DNA from: Flavisolibacter nicotianae
Lineage (GTDB): Bacteria; Bacteroidota; Bacteroidia; Chitinophagales; Chitinophagaceae
DNA: 64,000 nt
Direction of reading: 5' to 3'
Assembly (NCBI RefSeq): GCF_003628535.1
Contig: NZ_RBCI01000005.1
Coordinates: 248,001-312,000 of the forward strand
Shown in pieces: positions 60,416 to 64,000 of this stretch (the first letter of the stretch is position 1; the number at the start of each line of letters is the position of its first letter). A program made the position numbers and the translations under genes. The notes beneath the pieces were generated by a model that was not told where the DNA came from, ran no database searches, and saw nothing but the letters and a program-made list of their open reading frames with translations.

Positions 60416-63400
60416 AGGAACAGTGCTTAGTGCCGCGAGCCAGGTGTTGAGTACCGCCTGTGTCTGGAAAAATGTGTCACCGTTGGGATCTGCAAGGTTG
60501 TTGAGTGCTGTCGTTTCCGCCGGCGATAGATCGCTCAGGTCTTCGGGAACAAATGGCTTGATCATGCTTCCCCCGCCGCCTCTCAATAATTCTTTGAGCA
60601 TCTCGAAAGCCCGGGTGCCATCCTGGAGGAAAACTTTATTGGAGGAGGGTAGATTGGTTTGTTCATTGTCCAAACGCAGGTAGTGCAGCATCAGGTTGCG
60701 GCGCAGGTTGGTGATGACCGTGCTTTTGCCGCGGCGTAGTTGTTTGTCGCAAAAAACAACATCTGTGCTGCCGTCAAAAAACAAGCCGCGCTGACTAATA
60801 CTGCCTGTGCCGGAAAGGGCCCACACATCATCCACAATGATCGTTTGTGTGTTCAACTTCAGCGGTCGGCCGGGAAAGGCAAGCGGATGGAAAGCCACCA
60901 CCTGGTTGTCCCGCTCAAATAAATGGGTTGTGCTATCCTGCGTACCCAGTAAACGCTTTAGCGAATCGTTCCGGTTCTTGTGGTGAAAACGTGCGATGTT
61001 TTCGTAACCGCGGTTAAACGGTACGTCCTGGGCCAGGCAAACAAGCAGCTTGAGTCCCGGTTTCGCCTTAAGTTGGCTGACCAGCACTTCAATTAAATCA
61101 TCGTCAGGCTTTGGATCACCGGGATTGGAAGCGTATTTCGTGGGACCGAAAAATGCGGTCTCGATGTAAATAAATTGCCTGGCGTTTTCAAACGCTTTTT
61201 TTGTTGCATAAAAACTGTCTCTGCGTCCAAATAAAGAAGCTGCGTATTCCCGTTTCAATTCTTCCAGCGCAAGCTGGTGATTGGCGGTAGCCTGTGTACC
61301 CGCCATAGCCGTGCGCATCTGGTCTTTGATGGCTTCGGGCAGCCACGGCGGACGGGTATTGGATGCGCCAATGAGCTGTTGCAGTTGGGAGGCCAGTGTG
61401 GCCGCATCGGCTGGCAGATTGCCGGTGTTATCCTGGTGCTGCGCCAGCGTAGGCGATTCCGTTTTCTTTCCAATGGTCTGCAACACGGCAGCGATGAACG
61501 TTCGACCTGCTGCTCCCGGTAATCCCGGCAATGCATAATCCGCATCGTTCACGAGCCGCGCCATTCGAATCGAAATATTTTGCGTGCGCCGCAATGCCAT
61601 TCTTGCCAGGTCGTACGCCAACCGGCCGTTGCTCGTTGTTAAGCCGGTCGTGTGCATATCCACGCCACCCGGGCTTCCGGGATTGCCAATTGTGACCAGG
61701 TTTTCGCGGCTTTCTTTCAGGAGACGCAATCCACCGAGGTAGGCACTCCAGGCTGCGCCGGTTTTGCTTGCCGCGAGTCCTTCCAGTCTTGACTGCGTCG
61801 GTAACATCGGGGCAGATCGTGGCTGCGAACCATCCTGCGTGCCTGAGGCAAGGATAAAGGCGGTGATGTTGGTGATGGCAGAAATGGCATTGGACGATGT
61901 TCGCACACCGAGGAAGCCGGTGGTTGCTATGCCCCTGTTGGCAACCGTTACCAGTGTATTATTTCCCGGCAACAGCTTTGCCTGCTCGGCGGCACTCAGG
62001 GCTGCCGCTGCGCCAATGGTGGTCGCGATGTTCCCGAACCGGCGGCTTTGCACAGGGTTTGCGCTATTCACAATGACCATGTCGACAATCAGCGTGGCAT
62101 TGGCCGGAGGAGTTACCGTACTGAAAGGCCGGTTGATGCCCAGCGGATCTTTCAGCCGGAAGGCGGCCGTGCCGTTGCGTACAATGGTGCCGGCGCCGTC
62201 GCCCCGTGTTTCCGTGCCGTCGTTGTGAAATACCCGGTGAAAAACACGCACCGCCCATCCGTCTTTCAGGAAGGTTTTGCCGGAAATATTCGCGATCTCG
62301 AAATAGACGTCGGTGTTGTTTGCAGCGGAATCGGCAATGTAGTGAGCCGCTTTGGTTATGTTCTGCTCAAGGCTGGCCGAAATCGCTTCATTGTTGCCGG
62401 CAATGCCCTGCGAAAACTGCGGCCAGAGATGGTTGCCGCTGCCATTGGGCACAGGCGGTAAATTGAAATCGTTTTGAATATCTGTTGACACGATCATCTG
62501 CTCCACGGAACCTGCCGAAAGCACCCGGGCTACTTCGCCAAGACATTCGTTGCCGGTAAAACAAAAGTTGAGGACTTCGTTGTCGCGGATGGGTGGCAAC
62601 ACATTTTCTGTTTTTGTTTTCTCCTCGTCCGGTATGTCGCCCAGCAAATGTTTGTTCCAGTTCACGGCTTTGATTCGGACGAAATCGCGTTGCAGTGTGA
62701 TACCACTGGCGAGGGATGGATAGCTTGCCGTGTTTGCGAACAGGCCATTGCGTGAAAGGGCAAGCTGCAGCAAAGCATCGGCGCCGGTGTCTTTGGCCAC
62801 TGGGTTGGCTTCATTTTGAAGCGTGAACAATCCCTGTGCAGCGCCGCCAACATTGGCAAGGTTGACAAATGGAAAAGGTGTGTCGGCAAACGGCCTATTA
62901 TAAATATCCGTCAGGTAGATTCGCTTCTGGTTACCGTCTGCTTGAGCAATCTGGTGGATCTGGCGATTAGCCGGTTGCGAGAACGGCGGCGCCGTGCTGC
63001 CTGATGGCTGGGCGGACCCGATTGATTTGCTTTCGAGGCTCCAGTGTGTTTGCAAAAAGGTGTCCAGTGCATTGGCAACAGCCAGCGGATCGATCACGAT
63101 GCCCTCTTCATCGTGAATGGTCAGGTTGCCTTTCATAAACAGCCGGTCGCCCGGGTTGAAAATTCCGGGCTGGGGTCCGTGCACGGTGTCGCTGCCTTCC
63201 GTATGGTCTATTTTGCCAGAACTGGCATAAAAAAAATACCGGGGCACCGGCCTGTCAGGCTGGTCGCTGTTGGTTTTCCCTTCCAGTACAGACGCATAGA
63301 GCCTGCACAACGAGAGGTAAACCTGTGGTGTGGGTTGCAAAACAATGCCACCTGCAGGTGTAGTACCATCGTGAAGTTGCAGGAAAGACGCATGCAGGTT

Positions 63401-63598
63401 GTCCTGTGGGTTTGTGTGTTCGTCAACAGTCACAAGGCCAGCAAAGGGTGCTACCCATTCGTCCGTATCAACAGAAAGGGTGAAGCCGTCCGCGGCGACT
63501 GTTGGCAGGGTATTCGGTGTGCTCTGTCCGTTAACCGTCCAGGATTTTGAAAGCTGGGGACAGGCGATGCCGAGAAGTTGAATGATATCGTTGATCAT
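60410..63598 (-). CDS. 1062-residue protein with a degenerate phospholipase-D-like half domain
   Basis: No signal peptide is seen. Residues 1-790 are not recognised; they include beta-rich parts (NTDVYFEIANISGKTFLKDG) and a helical stretch near 640-790. Residues 806-980 follow the PLD fold: ARQFIYIETAFFGP (strand that leads into a PLD core), GLKLLVCLAQDVP, then KLNTQTIIVDDVWALSGTGS and SQRGLFFDGSTDVVF. In active PLD enzymes this last segment begins HxK; here it reads N916-T-Q918, so both catalytic residues are replaced while the following IVDD and the GTGS segment are kept. The protein is probably non-enzymatic or uses another chemistry. It is 15 bp downstream of the partial gene at the window edge. 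Confidence 0.75.
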   Translation of the reverse strand: MINDIIQLLGIACPQLSKSWTVNGQSTPNTLPTVAADGFTLSVDTDEWVAPFAGLVTVDEHTNPQDNLHASFLQLHDGTTPAGGIVLQPTPQVYLSLCRLYASVLEGKTNSDQPDRPVPRYFFYASSGKIDHTEGSDTVHGPQPGIFNPGDRLFMKGNLTIHDEEGIVIDPLAVANALDTFLQTHWSLESKSIGSAQPSGSTAPPFSQPANRQIHQIAQADGNQKRIYLTDIYNRPFADTPFPFVNLANVGGAAQGLFTLQNEANPVAKDTGADALLQLALSRNGLFANTASYPSLASGITLQRDFVRIKAVNWNKHLLGDIPDEEKTKTENVLPPIRDNEVLNFCFTGNECLGEVARVLSAGSVEQMIVSTDIQNDFNLPPVPNGSGNHLWPQFSQGIAGNNEAISASLEQNITKAAHYIADSAANNTDVYFEIANISGKTFLKDGWAVRVFHRVFHNDGTETRGDGAGTIVRNGTAAFRLKDPLGINRPFSTVTPPANATLIVDMVIVNSANPVQSRRFGNIATTIGAAAALSAAEQAKLLPGNNTLVTVANRGIATTGFLGVRTSSNAISAITNITAFILASGTQDGSQPRSAPMLPTQSRLEGLAASKTGAAWSAYLGGLRLLKESRENLVTIGNPGSPGGVDMHTTGLTTSNGRLAYDLARMALRRTQNISIRMARLVNDADYALPGLPGAAGRTFIAAVLQTIGKKTESPTLAQHQDNTGNLPADAATLASQLQQLIGASNTRPPWLPEAIKDQMRTAMAGTQATANHQLALEELKREYAASLFGRRDSFYATKKAFENARQFIYIETAFFGPTKYASNPGDPKPDDDLIEVLVSQLKAKPGLKLLVCLAQDVPFNRGYENIARFHHKNRNDSLKRLLGTQDSTTHLFERDNQVVAFHPLAFPGRPLKLNTQTIIVDDVWALSGTGSISQRGLFFDGSTDVVFCDKQLRRGKSTVITNLRRNLMLHYLRLDNEQTNLPSSNKVFLQDGTRAFEMLKELLRGGGGSMIKPFVPEDLSDLSPAETTALNNLADPNGDTFFQTQAVLNTWLAALSTVPE

Positions 63599-63613
63599 GA
63601 TGGTCTGCTTCGT

Positions 63614-64000
63614 TTAGATGATGGGCTGTTCTTTTTCAACGACGTTTCCATTAACATCGGTGAGGCGGATAATCACTGACTTCGCCGCAGTAAACGCGTT
63701 CAGGTTAGCAACTCCCCTGAACACGGCTTCGTAGGTAAAGAATCCGTCTGCATCCTGCAGTCTTCCGCCTGCGATAGCTGCGTTACTGTTAGGGAAGAAG
63801 GGGAAATTGTCCGGTATCTGGTGCATTGCGATGGCGAATAATTGCTTGACAACGTTGTGGACCTTTGCCCGTAACAAAATGCTCAGCGTGTATTGTCCTG
63901 CAGGCGGTTTGGTTTTGCCCAACTTCGTTTTGAAATTGAGGTTAACCGCACCGGCCGTGCGTTTTACGGCAATCTTGCCAATGACGATATTCTGTACAGG
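63614..64000 (-). CDS. First visible gene of the giant-gene cluster, 5' end outside the window
   Basis: The frame is open to the window edge, giving 128 residues of the C-terminal part. It starts PVQNIVIGKIAVKRTAGAVN and ends with ITDVNG-type RLTDVNGNVVEKEQPII. The pattern of strands (TYEAVFRGVANLNAFTAAKS) suggests an Ig-like or beta-sandwich domain. It is 15 bp before the 1062-residue gene on the same strand, so it belongs to the same likely operon. The family cannot be named from this fragment. Confidence 0.75.
   Translation of the reverse strand, partial: PVQNIVIGKIAVKRTAGAVNLNFKTKLGKTKPPAGQYTLSILLRAKVHNVVKQLFAIAMHQIPDNFPFFPNSNAAIAGGRLQDADGFFTYEAVFRGVANLNAFTAAKSVIIRLTDVNGNVVEKEQPII

Noticed and set aside
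50478-64000. Contractile injection system or Tc toxin
   Set aside because: No sheath, tube, baseplate, Rhs repeat or TcdA-like motif was found, and the proteins do not match by eye.

Overview
This window comes from a member of the Bacteroidota, most likely the Chitinophagaceae (an inference from gene content, not a database match). Supporting signs are one protein with a C-terminal type IX secretion (T9SS) sorting domain, two with the gliding-motility-associated (CHU_C) C-terminus, many secreted glycoside hydrolases, TPR-type sensor histidine kinases, an EamA half-transporter, few Shine-Dalgarno sites, and Bacteroidota -7 promoter elements (TANNTTTG) close to several starts. I saw no tRNA, rRNA, insertion sequence, integrase or CRISPR array.

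Region 1 (1-12.3 kb, all plus strand) looks like an N-glycan / glycoprotein catabolic block: the 3' half of a glycosylasparaginase (the window opens at its autocleavage HDT site), CutC, GH92 alpha-mannosidase, GH29 alpha-L-fucosidase, an alkaline-phosphatase-superfamily enzyme, a NagB-type aminosugar-phosphate deaminase coupled to a ROK sugar kinase, and a GMC oxidoreductase. A P-loop AAA-type protein and an ATP-cone/Mrr-like nuclease follow.

Region 2 (12.3-31.6 kb, plus strand) is secreted and surface functions: two CHU_C proteins, a type B carboxylesterase, a GH78-like rhamnosidase, an esterase D-type hydrolase, a nucleoside-hydrolase-like protein, an amidohydrolase, a 3-hydroxyisobutyrate-dehydrogenase-like enzyme, a GH3 beta-glycosidase, and a 1611-residue T9SS protein made of six ~135-aa PPC-like repeats and three PKD domains.

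Region 3 (31.7-43.6 kb, mixed strands) holds an EamA half-transporter, a TIGR03118 lipoprotein, a ThuA protein, a fosmidomycin-resistance-type MFS transporter, a membrane fatty acid desaturase, a molybdopterin oxidoreductase that lacks its fourth Fe-S cysteine and is coupled to a small helical protein, and an orphan TPR histidine kinase.

Region 4 (43.7-50.1 kb, minus strand) is a tripartite RND efflux operon (adaptor, pump, outer-membrane factor) preceded by a small secreted protein.

Region 5 (50.5-64.0 kb, minus strand) is the least explained part: four co-directional genes, three of them encoding 1062, 1774 and 1422 residues with no visible signal peptide and no family I recognise, apart from one degenerate phospholipase-D-like half domain. 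This is the best candidate here for an undescribed system.
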